A stretch of DNA of 45,827 bases from Aliidiomarina sanyensis (GTDB lineage Bacteria; Pseudomonadota; Gammaproteobacteria; Enterobacterales; Alteromonadaceae). The position numbers and the translations under genes were made by a program. The notes beneath the pieces were generated by a model. The model was given only the letters and a program-made list of their open reading frames with translations, had not been told where the DNA came from and made no database searches. The stretch covers positions 1-45,827 of the forward strand of contig NZ_PIPM01000016.1 of NCBI RefSeq assembly GCF_003987175.1. The letters run 5' to 3'. Shown one piece after another: positions 24,171 through 33,482 of this stretch. Every line of letters starts with the position of its first letter. Positions within the stretch are counted from its first letter, which is position 1.

Positions 24171-24193
24171 AGCCCCGGGCACGGGGCTTTTTT
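24171..24193 (+). terminator. Terminator after FII
   Basis: AGCCCCG (24171-24177), loop GGCA, CGGGGCT (24182-24188) and a T-run. Between FII and E, it would reduce transcription of E/E' and the tape measure relative to the abundant sheath and tube genes. Confidence 0.85.
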
Positions 24194-24208
24194 AAGCGGA
24201 GAGCAAGC

Positions 24209-24544
24209 ATGTCTGACAAGGCAAAAGAACCAACACAACAGCCCCAGCAGCAGTTTGAGAAAGTGACCTTAGATACCCCGGTAAAGCGTGGTGAAGAGGT
24301 CATTAAGGTGATCACGATTCGTAAGCCGCGTTCAGGTGAGCTGCGTGGCGTTGCGCTCACCGATGTTCTGCAAATGGACGTGAACGCATTAAACAAAGTG
24401 CTGCCTCGAATCACGCAGCCGTCACTTAGTGAAATGGAAGTGATGAACCTAGACCCGGCCGACCTGGTGCAAATCGGGAGTGCGCTATCTGTTTTTTTGC
24501 TCAGCCGGAAGATGCGGGGCGAGATGGAGAGCCCAGAAAGCTAG
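24209..24544 (+). CDS. E: Tail assembly chaperone (P2 gpE), unshifted form
   Basis: 111 aa. ATG 24209 after GCGGAGAGCAAGC. Helical, acidic C-terminal end. The T7-G run at 24492-24499 is the slip site for the longer E+E' form. Family by position (FII-E-T), length and the slip site. Confidence 0.9.
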   Translation: MSDKAKEPTQQPQQQFEKVTLDTPVKRGEEVIKVITIRKPRSGELRGVALTDVLQMDVNALNKVLPRITQPSLSEMEVMNLDPADLVQIGSALSVFLLSRKMRGEMESPES

Positions 24545-24690
24545 TTAACTCAGTTGATGACGCAATGGCAGACATTGCGTGCGTGTTCCACTGGGCGCCG
24601 GAAGATATGGCGCCCATGGAGCTAGAAGAACTAGCCGGATGGCGGGAAAAAGCCATTGACCGCCTGAAGGCCCTGAACCGCCGAGAGTAA
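24209..24690 (+). CDS. E+E': E+E' fusion by -1 ribosomal frameshift
   Basis: A T_TTT_TTG slip site (24493-24499) falls in codons 95-97 of E. A -1 shift there continues 63 codons to the TAA at 24690, giving about 160 aa with the helical end VFHWAPEDMAPMELEELAGW. P2 makes E+E' with the same T7G. The extension has no start of its own and stops 2 bases before the tape-measure start, so frameshifting is the natural reading. Coordinates include both frames. Confidence 0.88.
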
Positions 24691-24692
24691 TA

Positions 24693-27600
24693 ATGTCAGG
24701 ACAACTACGCCTTCAGGTGCTGCTTTCTGCAGTAGACAAGATAACCAAGCCGCTACGCTCGACTGGTGAGGCTGCCAGCAGAGCTTCTCAAAATATAAGA
24801 GCTACGCAAGGTCGCATTCGCGAACTAAACGACCAGGCCAAGCGCGTTGATGGCTTCCGCCAAACGCAAAACTCCCTGCAAACCACAAACCGAGAGTTGA
24901 ACAGTGCCCAGCAGCGCGCTCAGCAGCTTTCACGTGAATTCAGAAACGCACAAAACCCGACAAAAGCGATGGCGCGCGAAATGAAGAGCGCCCAGGCAGA
25001 CGTTCGCCGTCTGCGTGACCAGAAAGACTCGCTGACGAGAACTGCGCGCGAGCAACGCAACGCGCTGCAGCAAAGCGGTGTAAACACCCGCAACCTTGCG
25101 CAAGAGAGCCGCAACCTTCGCCAGCAAACTGACCAGGCAACACAGGCGCTTTCCAGACAAAAGCGCGAGCTACAGCAGGTAAACGAGCAGACCCGCAGGC
25201 TTTCTCAAGCGCGGCAGGCTTATGACCAGACCATGCAGTTCCGGGGGCAGCTTGCGGGCGTTGGTGCTCGCTCTGCAGCTGGCGGCTCTGCGGCGCTATA
25301 TGCCGGCAGTAGAGCCATGGCCCCAGGCGCTGATTTTGACGCGACCATGAGCCGAGTGCAGGCTTTGACGCGTTTAGAAAAAGATTCTGCTGAGCTGGCC
25401 GCTATCAGGGCGCAGGCAAGGGAGTTAGGGGCCACCACCAGCTTTTCAGCAACAGAGGTCGGTGAAGGTCAGGGCTTTCTGGCCATGGCTGGTTTCGATC
25501 CTAAAGCGATACAAGATGCTATGCCCGCAATGCTCGCGCTATCCAGGGCGGGTGACCTTGCGCTAGGGCAAACGGCGGATATTTCATCCAATATACTTTC
25601 AGCCTTCGGTATGGCGCCTGCTGAGATGAATCGGCTTGCCGACGTTCTTACTGCGACAGCAACGCGAGCGAACGTAGATCTGAATATGCTTGGTGAAACG
25701 ATGAAATACATGGCTCCTAATGCGCGGGAGCTGGGTATCAGCGTGGAGGAATCGGCGGCCATGGCTGGCTTGCTAGGGAATATTGGTATTCAGGGTAGCC
25801 AGGCGGGTACTACGCTCAGGGAAATATTCAATCGACTGGTAAGCCAAACAGGGCCCGCAGCGGCTGCAATGGATTCGCTAGGGCTCAGCACAAAAGATGC
25901 TGAAGGCAACATGCGGGCTATGCCGGCTATTCTGCAGGACGTCATGGACGCCACCAAAGAAATGGGAAATGCAGAGCGGGCGGAGGTATTGGCGCAGATA
26001 TTCGGATCCCGAGCCGGCGCGGGTATATCCGAGTTGGTTAAGCAGCAAGGGGAAGGTGCGATTGAAGAGTTCGTTCGCATACTCGAAAATTCTGCTGGTG
26101 AAGCCATGCGAGTTTCCAATGTAATGGCTGACAACGCCAAGGGCGACATGCAATCCCTAAGCTCTGCATGGCAAGATGTTGGCATTCAACTATTCGAAAC
26201 CAATGACACGGGAATCCGAGAGCTGATCCAGAATATAACCGAAGTGGTTCGCTCCGTTGGCTCATGGATGAAGGAAAACCCTGAGCTGGTTCGAACTATT
26301 ACCATGGTTGCCGGTGCCACTGCCGCATTGGCCGCTGTAGGCGGCACGCTGGCCTTAACGATTGCTGGCCTGCTTGGTCCCTTCGCTATGATGCGATATG
26401 CCACCACCGTGCTGGGTATAAAGCTATTGCCCATGCTGGGGGCTGTGTTTAAAGGGTTGACTGCAATTACCCTGAAGTTTGGCGCCGCGCTGATGGCCAC
26501 CCCGATTGGCTGGGTAATAGCGGGCATTGCTGGAATTGTCGCGGCCGTGATTCTGGTGCGCAAATACTGGGAACCGCTGACAGCGTTCTTTAAAGGCGTT
26601 GGCCGCGGAATAGTTGACGGACTTTCACCAGTGTTCGATGCAATACGCGCAATGGCGAGCAGCTTTAAAGGCGTGTTCGCGCCAATCATGCCAGCGTTAA
26701 GCCCTGTCATTGATGTGTTTAAAGGGCTTGGCTCAGTTATTAAGTCAGTGGCCGGCTGGTTCTCGGGGCTGTTAACGCCTGTGGAGTCCGGATCTGATTC
26801 TTTGCAAAAAGCAGGCTCTGCAGGTGAAGCGTTTGGCCGCGTTCTGGCGGCTATCATTAAGCCAGCTATTTACCTGGTAACCGCACCGTTCAGAATGTTG
26901 GGCGGGTTGGTTAAAGGCGCCATGTCTATTATGGACCGCTTTGGAGTGACGCTGAGCGACCTTTTCAAATGGTCGCCACTTGGCTTGATGGTTCGCGCCT
27001 TTGGTGGTGCGGTCGACTGGTTAAAAGGCGTAGACTGGCGGGGCGCAGCAAGTCGCAGTTGGGATGTGATGAAAACCATTTACCGATGGTCACCGCTGGG
27101 CTTGATGACCCGAGGATTCTCGGCGGCTTCCGAATGGCTTGGTCAGATTGATTGGGCGGGTAGAGCTTCGCAAGCATGGGATTTAATGAAAACCGTATTC
27201 AAATGGTCGCCACTGGGCTTGGTTGTTCAAGGGTTTACTGCGGTGCTTGATTGGATCCGAGAGGTTGACTGGCACGCGGCTGCAGTTGAAACGTGGGAGC
27301 TGATGAAAACCATATTCAAGTGGTCACCCCTTGGCTTGATTATGCAAGGCTGGCAGTCGACCTTTCAGTTCTTTGGTAGCTTGCCAGAGCGGTTTAATGG
27401 CTTTGGCGCTGAGATACTGAACGGCCTTATGGGCGGTATAACGGGCAAGCTGGCTGAGGTGCGCGACCGCGTTACCGGAGCCGCTGAATCCGTTGCAGGC
27501 TGGTTTAAAGAAAAGCTTGGCATTAACTCACCAAGCAAGGTGTTTCAGCAGTATGGTGATGACACCATGAATGGCTTGGCCATCGGTCTTGGTGACAATG

Positions 27601-28109
27601 CTGCGCCCATCAAGGAGATGGACCGAAGCATTGACAAGCTAAAAGCTGCAGCGGCTGGAACTATCATGCTTGGGGCTGTTGCCATGCCAGCGGCGGCGGA
27701 GCAGCAGCAAATAAACCAAGTGGTTGAGCCTGCGCGCATGGTGCAAATGCCGAACGGCACCATGATCATAACTCAGGAGCTGCAAGCCGCTTCACTGCCT
27801 GAGATTGAGGACGCCACACGCACCATTCGTGAGCGGGTTGAGTCAGCCGGAATGCCTGACAACTCTGACGTGATACGCAGAATAAACACGGACGAGCAGG
27901 CCTTTGTTCGGCAGCGCGCGCAGGTTTCCAAGCCGTCGCCTCAGCTGACCCAACAGTTCAGCACAGAGATTGCACCAGGGGCTATTGTTATTCAGGCTGC
28001 ACCTGGGCAAAGCCCGCAAGATATTGCGCGTGAAGTTGCGCGGCAAATTGAAGAGAGAGACCGCCGCGCAGCTGCGCGCGAGCGTTCGCGTTTAGCTGAC
28101 TTGGAGTAA
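24693..28109 (+). CDS. T: Tape measure protein (P2 gpT)
   Basis: 1138 aa. N-terminal coiled coil (about 15-185), a TP901-type core (about 190-500, ARELGATTSFSATEVGEGQGFLAM-like), hydrophobic segments (about 530-640), then three full and one partial 39-residue tandem repeats from residue 758 (each beginning FKWSPLGL or YRWSPLGL: 758, 797, 836, 875), and a basic/acidic C-terminal end. It sets tail length. ATG 24693 after GAGAGTAATA. Confidence 0.95.
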   Translation: MSGQLRLQVLLSAVDKITKPLRSTGEAASRASQNIRATQGRIRELNDQAKRVDGFRQTQNSLQTTNRELNSAQQRAQQLSREFRNAQNPTKAMAREMKSAQADVRRLRDQKDSLTRTAREQRNALQQSGVNTRNLAQESRNLRQQTDQATQALSRQKRELQQVNEQTRRLSQARQAYDQTMQFRGQLAGVGARSAAGGSAALYAGSRAMAPGADFDATMSRVQALTRLEKDSAELAAIRAQARELGATTSFSATEVGEGQGFLAMAGFDPKAIQDAMPAMLALSRAGDLALGQTADISSNILSAFGMAPAEMNRLADVLTATATRANVDLNMLGETMKYMAPNARELGISVEESAAMAGLLGNIGIQGSQAGTTLREIFNRLVSQTGPAAAAMDSLGLSTKDAEGNMRAMPAILQDVMDATKEMGNAERAEVLAQIFGSRAGAGISELVKQQGEGAIEEFVRILENSAGEAMRVSNVMADNAKGDMQSLSSAWQDVGIQLFETNDTGIRELIQNITEVVRSVGSWMKENPELVRTITMVAGATAALAAVGGTLALTIAGLLGPFAMMRYATTVLGIKLLPMLGAVFKGLTAITLKFGAALMATPIGWVIAGIAGIVAAVILVRKYWEPLTAFFKGVGRGIVDGLSPVFDAIRAMASSFKGVFAPIMPALSPVIDVFKGLGSVIKSVAGWFSGLLTPVESGSDSLQKAGSAGEAFGRVLAAIIKPAIYLVTAPFRMLGGLVKGAMSIMDRFGVTLSDLFKWSPLGLMVRAFGGAVDWLKGVDWRGAASRSWDVMKTIYRWSPLGLMTRGFSAASEWLGQIDWAGRASQAWDLMKTVFKWSPLGLVVQGFTAVLDWIREVDWHAAAVETWELMKTIFKWSPLGLIMQGWQSTFQFFGSLPERFNGFGAEILNGLMGGITGKLAEVRDRVTGAAESVAGWFKEKLGINSPSKVFQQYGDDTMNGLAIGLGDNAAPIKEMDRSIDKLKAAAAGTIMLGAVAMPAAAEQQQINQVVEPARMVQMPNGTMIITQELQAASLPEIEDATRTIRERVESAGMPDNSDVIRRINTDEQAFVRQRAQVSKPSPQLTQQFSTEIAPGAIVIQAAPGQSPQDIAREVARQIEERDRRAAARERSRLADLE

Positions 28110-28115
28110 TTGCGC

Positions 28116-28568
28116 ATGATGATGACGCTAGGGTTCTTTGTGTTTGAGCGAAGAACCGCACCTTACCAAACCCTTGAGCATGACAAAGCTTGGCGACACC
28201 CGGACAACCCCCGGGTGGGCGCCCGGCCATCCAGTCAGTTTACAGGGGTAGATAACGAATTTATAACGCTCAGCGGAGAACTGCGGCCAGAGGTTACTGG
28301 TGGCAGAGCCAGCCTGAACGAGGTCACCCGAATGGCTGACAGTGGTAAGTCTTACCCGCTGATAGATGGCGAAGGCTACACGTACGGCCATTTTGCAATT
28401 CTGGATATCAAGGAAACCAAGACCGAGTTTTTCAATGACGGCGCTCCCCGCAAGATTGAATTCAGCATGAAGCTAAAGCGTACTGATGATAAGTCACGCA
28501 ACCGCATTGGCAGTGCTGACCTTGGCAACCTGAGCTTGGGTGCAAGTATCTTAGGCGGGCTGCGCTGA
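28116..28568 (+). CDS. U: Tail protein gpU
   Basis: 150 aa from ATG 28116 (TTGGAG about 10 bases upstream; ATGs at 28119 and 28122 are alternatives). Family signs are LGFFVFERRTAPYQTLEHDKAW and PLIDGEGYTYGHFAILDIKET. Needed at the tail end. Overlaps D by one base (TGATG). Confidence 0.93.
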   Translation: MMMTLGFFVFERRTAPYQTLEHDKAWRHPDNPRVGARPSSQFTGVDNEFITLSGELRPEVTGGRASLNEVTRMADSGKSYPLIDGEGYTYGHFAILDIKETKTEFFNDGAPRKIEFSMKLKRTDDKSRNRIGSADLGNLSLGASILGGLR

Positions 28569-29608
28569 TGCTACCCAAAAACAACGAGCGAAAGCAGCCG
28601 GCTTACAAGGTGGTGGTGAATGGCAATGACATTACCACCGAAATTAAAGACCGCCTGATTAATCTGAGCGTGGTCGACAACAAGGGCTTTGAGACCGATA
28701 CCGTGGACATTGCTCTTGATGACAGTGACGGCCAGCTTGACATGCCCCCGCGGGGCGCAAAAATGCAAGTCTGGATTGGCTGGGCGGGTGAAGGGCTGAC
28801 TGATAAGGGAGTTTTCACCATTGACGAGGTTCGACACACTGGGCCCGCTGACGTGCTGAGCATATCGGGTAAATCTGCAGACATGCGCGCAGGCCTGCAG
28901 CGGTTGCACGAAGAGAGTTATGACGACCTGAGCATAAAGGATATTGTTGAAATTATTGCCGGGCGCCATAACCTGCAAAGCGCTGTTGATGAACAATGGC
29001 AAAGTGAAGTGATTGAGCATATCGACCAGCAAAGTGAGTCAGATGCCGGCTTTCTTTCCCGCCTGGCTACCGAGTTTGACGCCATTGCTACGGTTAAAAA
29101 TGAACGGTTGCTTTTCATTAAGTCTGGCGAGAGCAAGACAGCCAGCGGCATGCGCCTCAATGCGATCACAATTAAACGCCAGCAGGGCGACATGCACAGC
29201 TTCTCTGTTGCTGACCGCGAGGCTTACACTGGGGTGGTTGCTCAATGGCAAGATAACGACCGAGCGGAAATAGACAGCGCTGAAGTTTCCGGAAGCGACA
29301 ATCAGTACATGGCCGGCGACAGCGAGAACGTAAAGGTGCTCAGGCATATTTACGCGAACGAGCGCAACGCAAAGCGTGCTGCACGGGCAGCATGGGATAA
29401 AATTCAACGCGGGGCGGCCAGTTTTACTGTGACTTTGGTGGAAGGTAATGCTGATTTGTACCCTGAAACGCCAGTGAAGGTAGAGGGTTACAAGCGCCAG
29501 ATAGACGCTGCAGACTGGATATTGGTGCGAGTAACCCACTCGATTTCTGATGCTGGCTTCACGACAGCGTTAGAGATGGAAGTAAAAAACAGCGCGGTTC
29601 CTGACTAG
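28568..29608 (+). CDS. D: Baseplate hub / late control protein D
   Basis: 346 aa, member of the gpD/VgrG-like hub family. Signs are PAYKVVVNGNDITTEIKDRL, WIGWAGEGL and the GKSADMRAGL segment. Forms the trimeric hub under the spike V. Its end overlaps the leftward repressor by 4 bases. Confidence 0.95.
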   Translation: MLPKNNERKQPAYKVVVNGNDITTEIKDRLINLSVVDNKGFETDTVDIALDDSDGQLDMPPRGAKMQVWIGWAGEGLTDKGVFTIDEVRHTGPADVLSISGKSADMRAGLQRLHEESYDDLSIKDIVEIIAGRHNLQSAVDEQWQSEVIEHIDQQSESDAGFLSRLATEFDAIATVKNERLLFIKSGESKTASGMRLNAITIKRQQGDMHSFSVADREAYTGVVAQWQDNDRAEIDSAEVSGSDNQYMAGDSENVKVLRHIYANERNAKRAARAAWDKIQRGAASFTVTLVEGNADLYPETPVKVEGYKRQIDAADWILVRVTHSISDAGFTTALEMEVKNSAVPD

Positions 29609-29928
29609 GTTGCAAGCGCGTCGACCAGGGCCGTGATTGCGGCCCTTTCTTTTTCGCTGAGTTGTTCAATTTTTCTCATAAGCCCCTGAAGCGCTTCGCT
29701 TCCGCTTTCGCTGCTGCGCCTTCCGTGAATAACATAAAGCAAGTCAAGCCCCCTTTCCTGCGCGGTTATCAGGTATTTCAAGTCTGGTAGCTTCTTTGCA
29801 GTTTCGTAGTTGTGGTAAGCGCCCAGACTGTAATCGCCCAGTTCCGCCATTTTGGTTTGAGACAGCCCCAAGCGAGTTCTTTCTTCCGCCAAGCGTTTTG
29901 ATATTGCCTTATAATTTTCATCGTTCAT
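29605..29928 (-). CDS. Phage repressor (small HTH, C-type)
   Basis: 107 aa from ATG 29928 (GTG at 29937 possible). The N-terminal helix-turn-helix (LGLSQTKMAELGDYSLGAYHNYE, about residues 18-40) and a C-terminal helical part fit a small dimeric immunity repressor. Divergent from the RHH gene at 30004, forming a two-way switch. No protease domain, so SOS-independent induction like P2 is likely. Confidence 0.85.
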   Translation of the reverse strand: MNDENYKAISKRLAEERTRLGLSQTKMAELGDYSLGAYHNYETAKKLPDLKYLITAQERGLDLLYVIHGRRSSESGSEALQGLMRKIEQLSEKERAAITALVDALAT

Positions 29929-29939
29929 ATAAATCACCG

Positions 29940-29968
29940 TTGACTTTTTGCATGAATATAGAAAGAAT
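29940..29968 (+). promoter_or_regulatory. Candidate rightward early promoter
   Basis: TTGACT (29940-29945), 17-base spacer, AAGAAT (29963-29968), ahead of the RHH/ogr/primase genes. In the same stretch the minus strand offers TTGTGC, 18 bases, TATTCT for the repressor, so the two promoters overlap. Assigned by eye. Confidence 0.45.
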
Positions 29969-30003
29969 AGCTGTACTTATTTAACTTGCACAATGATACA
30001 GCC

Positions 30004-30189
30004 ATGAATACTGCAAAAAAACAAGCACGTACATATTCCCCCCGGGGTGTCGCCTCGAAGCCTGTCTGGGTTCGCCTTATGCCTGAAGAGCTTGCAGAGG
30101 TTGAGCGCCGCGCGGATGAAAACTTCCGTTCGGTAAGCGCCCAGGTGCGCATGATGGTAGTTGAGTCCATTAGAGAAAAGAATAAATAA
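30004..30189 (+). CDS. Ribbon-helix-helix protein (Arc/Mnt-like)
   Basis: 61 aa from ATG 30004. Basic N-terminus, PVWVRLMPEEL strand, then two helices (LAEVERRADENF and SAQVRMMVVESIR) with the SVSAQVR signature of Arc-like DNA-binding proteins. Divergent from the repressor and first of the early genes, so it may act as the Cro/Cox-like antagonist or directionality factor. Role inferred from place. Confidence 0.8.
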   Translation: MNTAKKQARTYSPRGVASKPVWVRLMPEELAEVERRADENFRSVSAQVRMMVVESIREKNK

Positions 30190-30220
30190 CTGCCGGCAAT
30201 GGCAAGAAGGAGTTAGCGAC

Positions 30221-30493
30221 ATGCAAAGTAACAAGCCCGCCCTGAACGGGAAAGTAAGATACACCACTCGGCGCTACAAGTGCCCTCACTGCGGTTCATG
30301 CGCCAAGGTTCGTTCATCCAAAGAGGAAAGTAAGCTTGTCACCAAGCGATACCTGCAGTGCCAGAACATCGAATGTGGCCACACCTACGCCACCATGGAA
30401 GAGATTGTTCACACCATTACCCCTTCAGCAATGCCTGACCCGTCTGTGAACCTTGAGGTTCGTGGCATAACAACAAAAACAGCAAACGGCTAA
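30221..30493 (+). CDS. ogr: Late transcription activator, Ogr/Delta family
   Basis: 90 aa. C21, C24, C47 and C52 give CX2C-X22-CX4C, the exact Ogr zinc motif (KCPHCGSCAKVRSS ... LQCQNIECGHTY). It contacts RNA polymerase alpha at late promoters. ATG 30221 after AAGGAGTTAGCGAC. The three GTTGT-N13-ACAAC repeats are its presumed sites. Confidence 0.94.
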   Translation: MQSNKPALNGKVRYTTRRYKCPHCGSCAKVRSSKEESKLVTKRYLQCQNIECGHTYATMEEIVHTITPSAMPDPSVNLEVRGITTKTANG

Positions 30494-30525
30494 GCCCGCG
30501 TGCGTGGGTTAACGGGAGCAGCCTA

Positions 30526-33207
30526 ATGAATTTAGAACTGAAGCGCGAGGTTTTACCTCGCCTTTTAAATGACTACGACTTTAAAGAGGGCGCTACGGGC
30601 TTTCTTCAGCAGGGGCGTTGCCCCAGTTGTGGTAAAAAAGAACTGTATGCAAACTCTGAGGCGCCTTGGGTGCTGCGTTGCGGCCGCCTGAATAAGTGCG
30701 GCTCTGAAATTCATATCAAGGACATTTATTCCGATCTGTTCAATAGCTGGTCAGAGCGATTCCAGCCAACACCACAAGACCCTATTGCCACTGCCAAGGC
30801 ATACATGCGTGATGCGCGCGGTTTTCGCCTAGAGTTAATCAGCGGTTGGTTTAAACAAGGCTCTTACTGGTGCCCTAAGCGCGATATTGGCACCGCCACG
30901 GTGCTATTCGACCTGCCGAACGGCGCAACATGGGAGCGCTTTATTGATAAGCCCCAGCGCTTCGGCAAGATGAAGGCGAACTTTAAAGGCAGTTACCAAG
31001 GTTATTGGTGGGAGCCGCCTACGTTCGACATCAATACAGATGAAATCTGGTTAGTTGAAGGCATCTTTGACGCTATTGCGCTCGCGCATATTGGCATTCA
31101 GGCTGTTAGCTTAATGACCTGCAACAACTACCCTGACGTTGCGCTTGACCTACTGCAGAAGCGACTGGTTGAGAAAGGCGTTAAGAAGCGGCCAAAGCTG
31201 ATATTTGCGCTCGATGATGGCAGGGCCGGCGAGACATTCACCCGCAAGTTCGTAGCAAAGTACAGAAAAGAAGGTTGGGAGTGTGGCGCCGCTCAGCCGC
31301 CAGCTGGGCGCGTTAAACTGGACTGGAATGAGTTGCTGCAGCGCGACCGCTTAAAGCCTGACGACTTCAAAGAGTACAAGTACCTGGGTGATTTGCTGAT
31401 CGCGAAAAGTGCGAACGAAAAAGCAAAACTCATGTACCGCAAGACCGGCAAAAAAGAGTTCCCATTCAACAAGGACAACCGCCTTTACTGGTTCAAGATG
31501 GACTTGGACCGCTACAACAAAGCACTTGAACAGCTTATTGGTAGCCCTGACAACGAGGGCCGCAGCGAAGAAGAGCTAAAAGACGAAGCGCTAAAAGAAT
31601 CCGGTACCGTGGTGGAAATCGCGGCCTGCTACCCCCAGGCGCTGTACTACCAGGCCAACGAACTAACTGATGAAAGCTGGTACTACTTCCGCGTTGCCTT
31701 CCCGCATGACGGTGAGAACGTGAAGAACACCTTTACCGGTGGCCAGCTTTCCAGTGCCAGCGAATTTAAGAAGCGTTTAATGGGTGTTGCCCCAGGCGCT
31801 GTTTGGACCGGCACAGCTGGTCAGTTAGACCGCCTAATGAAGGAGCAGCTTTACGACATTAAGCGCGTGCAAACCGTCGACTTTATTGGCTACAGCAAGA
31901 CGCACCGTGCTTATGTGCTGGGTGATGTTGCCGTGAAGGATGGTCAGCTTTCCGTTCTGAACGAAGAGGACTACTTTGACCTGGGCAAGCTCAGCGTTAA
32001 AAGCCTGAACAAGTCAGTGGACCTGCACCTTGAAACCGACTTTAAAAAACTGAACAAGTCATGGACCAATACCCTGTGGAATGCCTTTGACGCGAAGGGC
32101 TTTGCGGCGCTGGCGTTCTGGTTCGGTTCGCTTTACGCAGAGCAGATACGTGAAGAACACAAAAGCTTTCCGTTTCTGGAGGTGGTTGGTGAGCCTGGTA
32201 CCGGTAAGTCAACGCTGATTGAGTTCATGTGGAAACTCTGCGGCCGCCGTGACTACGAAGGCTTTGACCCTTCTAAATCTACGCTGGCAGCCCGGGCGCG
32301 TAACTTTAGCCAGGTGTCGAACATGCCGGTCGTTCTGATTGAAGGTGATCGCGGTGACGGTAAGGACGCGAAGCAAAAAGGCTTTGACTGGGATGAACTA
32401 AAAACCGCGTTTAACGGGCGCTCAGTGCGTGCGCGTGGCCTCAAGAACTCGGGCAACGAAACCTATGAGCCACCCTTTCGTGGTGCCATTGTTATTGCCC
32501 AGAACGCTGAGGTTCAGGCAAGCGAAGCGGTGCTTTCGCGTATCGTTCACATTATGACTGACCGCAAAGGGCAGACTGCAGCAACGCGCGAAGCTGCGCA
32601 AATACTTGAATCCATGCCGATGGAAGAAGTTAGTGGCTTTATGCTCAAGTGCGCCATGAATGAAAAGGCCGTGCTCGAGCACTTCAACGAAAAATATAAG
32701 CAGTACCGTAAACAGCTGGAATCACACCCAGAACTTAAAACCCAGCGCATCATGGGGACACACGCACAGATTATGGCGCTGGTGGACTGTTTGGCCATTG
32801 TGGCTGATGTTACCCAGCACCAGCTGGATAAGACCCGTGAAGAGCTTGTGCGCATGGCTGTGCAGCGTCAGAAAGCTGTAAGCGCAGACCACCCTGTTGT
32901 TCAGGAATTCTGGGATGTTGTGGATTACCTCGAGGACATGTTTGAAGAACCCCAGGTTAACCACAGCGCCAACGAAGACGAGATCGCAATAAACCTTAAC
33001 CACCTTTCAGAAGTTGCCTTTGAGCACCGCCAGCAGCTGCCGCCAATGACAGAGCTGAAGAAGCTACTTAAGGCCAGCCGTAAACGTAAGTTTATCGGCC
33101 AGAAGGTGGTGAACAGCTCAATCAATCGCCGCTTTAACACCTTGCCGGGTGTGGCGCGCAAAAAGCCCACCAGTGTTAAATGCTGGGTATTTCACAGGGA
33201 GTCATGA
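30526..33207 (+). CDS. Toprim primase-helicase replication protein
   Basis: 893 aa. Zinc-binding N-terminus (C32, C35, C52, C58: CPSCGKKEL ... RCGRLNKC), toprim domain (IWLVEGIFDAIALAH near 174-188 and ALDDG near 230), then a P-loop helicase (GEPGTGKST at 555-563, Walker B-like VVLIEGD) and a helical C-terminus. It primes and unwinds phage DNA, replacing the P2 A rolling-circle initiator. The iteron region 2471-2767 may be its origin. Stop overlaps the next start (ATGA). Confidence 0.9.
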   Translation: MNLELKREVLPRLLNDYDFKEGATGFLQQGRCPSCGKKELYANSEAPWVLRCGRLNKCGSEIHIKDIYSDLFNSWSERFQPTPQDPIATAKAYMRDARGFRLELISGWFKQGSYWCPKRDIGTATVLFDLPNGATWERFIDKPQRFGKMKANFKGSYQGYWWEPPTFDINTDEIWLVEGIFDAIALAHIGIQAVSLMTCNNYPDVALDLLQKRLVEKGVKKRPKLIFALDDGRAGETFTRKFVAKYRKEGWECGAAQPPAGRVKLDWNELLQRDRLKPDDFKEYKYLGDLLIAKSANEKAKLMYRKTGKKEFPFNKDNRLYWFKMDLDRYNKALEQLIGSPDNEGRSEEELKDEALKESGTVVEIAACYPQALYYQANELTDESWYYFRVAFPHDGENVKNTFTGGQLSSASEFKKRLMGVAPGAVWTGTAGQLDRLMKEQLYDIKRVQTVDFIGYSKTHRAYVLGDVAVKDGQLSVLNEEDYFDLGKLSVKSLNKSVDLHLETDFKKLNKSWTNTLWNAFDAKGFAALAFWFGSLYAEQIREEHKSFPFLEVVGEPGTGKSTLIEFMWKLCGRRDYEGFDPSKSTLAARARNFSQVSNMPVVLIEGDRGDGKDAKQKGFDWDELKTAFNGRSVRARGLKNSGNETYEPPFRGAIVIAQNAEVQASEAVLSRIVHIMTDRKGQTAATREAAQILESMPMEEVSGFMLKCAMNEKAVLEHFNEKYKQYRKQLESHPELKTQRIMGTHAQIMALVDCLAIVADVTQHQLDKTREELVRMAVQRQKAVSADHPVVQEFWDVVDYLEDMFEEPQVNHSANEDEIAINLNHLSEVAFEHRQQLPPMTELKKLLKASRKRKFIGQKVVNSSINRRFNTLPGVARKKPTSVKCWVFHRES

Positions 33208-33482
33208 TCATGAATACCGTTTGGTTGTTAATGGCCAGATTCGAAAAGCCAAGCGTGCCTTTGGATCAGGTTTGTGAAGAGTTCTTTGGCATGAAGGAGA
33301 AGCAGGCGCGCATGTTGGCTTCAGCTCAATTGCTACCGGTGCCGGCATTCAAGCTGCGCGACTCAGAAAAGGCACGTTGGTTTATTGACGTACGCGACTT
33401 GGCTGAGCATATCGACAAGCAGCGGCAGGCGGCCAAGGATAATTTTTTAAAAGTGAATTCACCAGGGAGGCTGCATGGCTGA
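33204..33482 (+). CDS. PrtN-like pyocin activator family protein
   Basis: 92 aa from ATG 33204, ATGA overlap with the primase (33210 possible). Family layout WLLMARFEKPSVPLDQVCEEFF ... GMKEKQARMLASAQ ... FIDVRDLAEHIDKQR resembles PrtN and related phage regulators. In phages such proteins act as small DNA-binding switches or excision helpers. Exact role unknown here. Confidence 0.8.
   Translation: MIMNTVWLLMARFEKPSVPLDQVCEEFFGMKEKQARMLASAQLLPVPAFKLRDSEKARWFIDVRDLAEHIDKQRQAAKDNFLKVNSPGRLHG

Noticed and set aside
26186-26857. 223-aa minus-strand frame inside the tape measure gene
   Set aside because: Shadow of the codon pattern of T, with no start signal and low-complexity residues.
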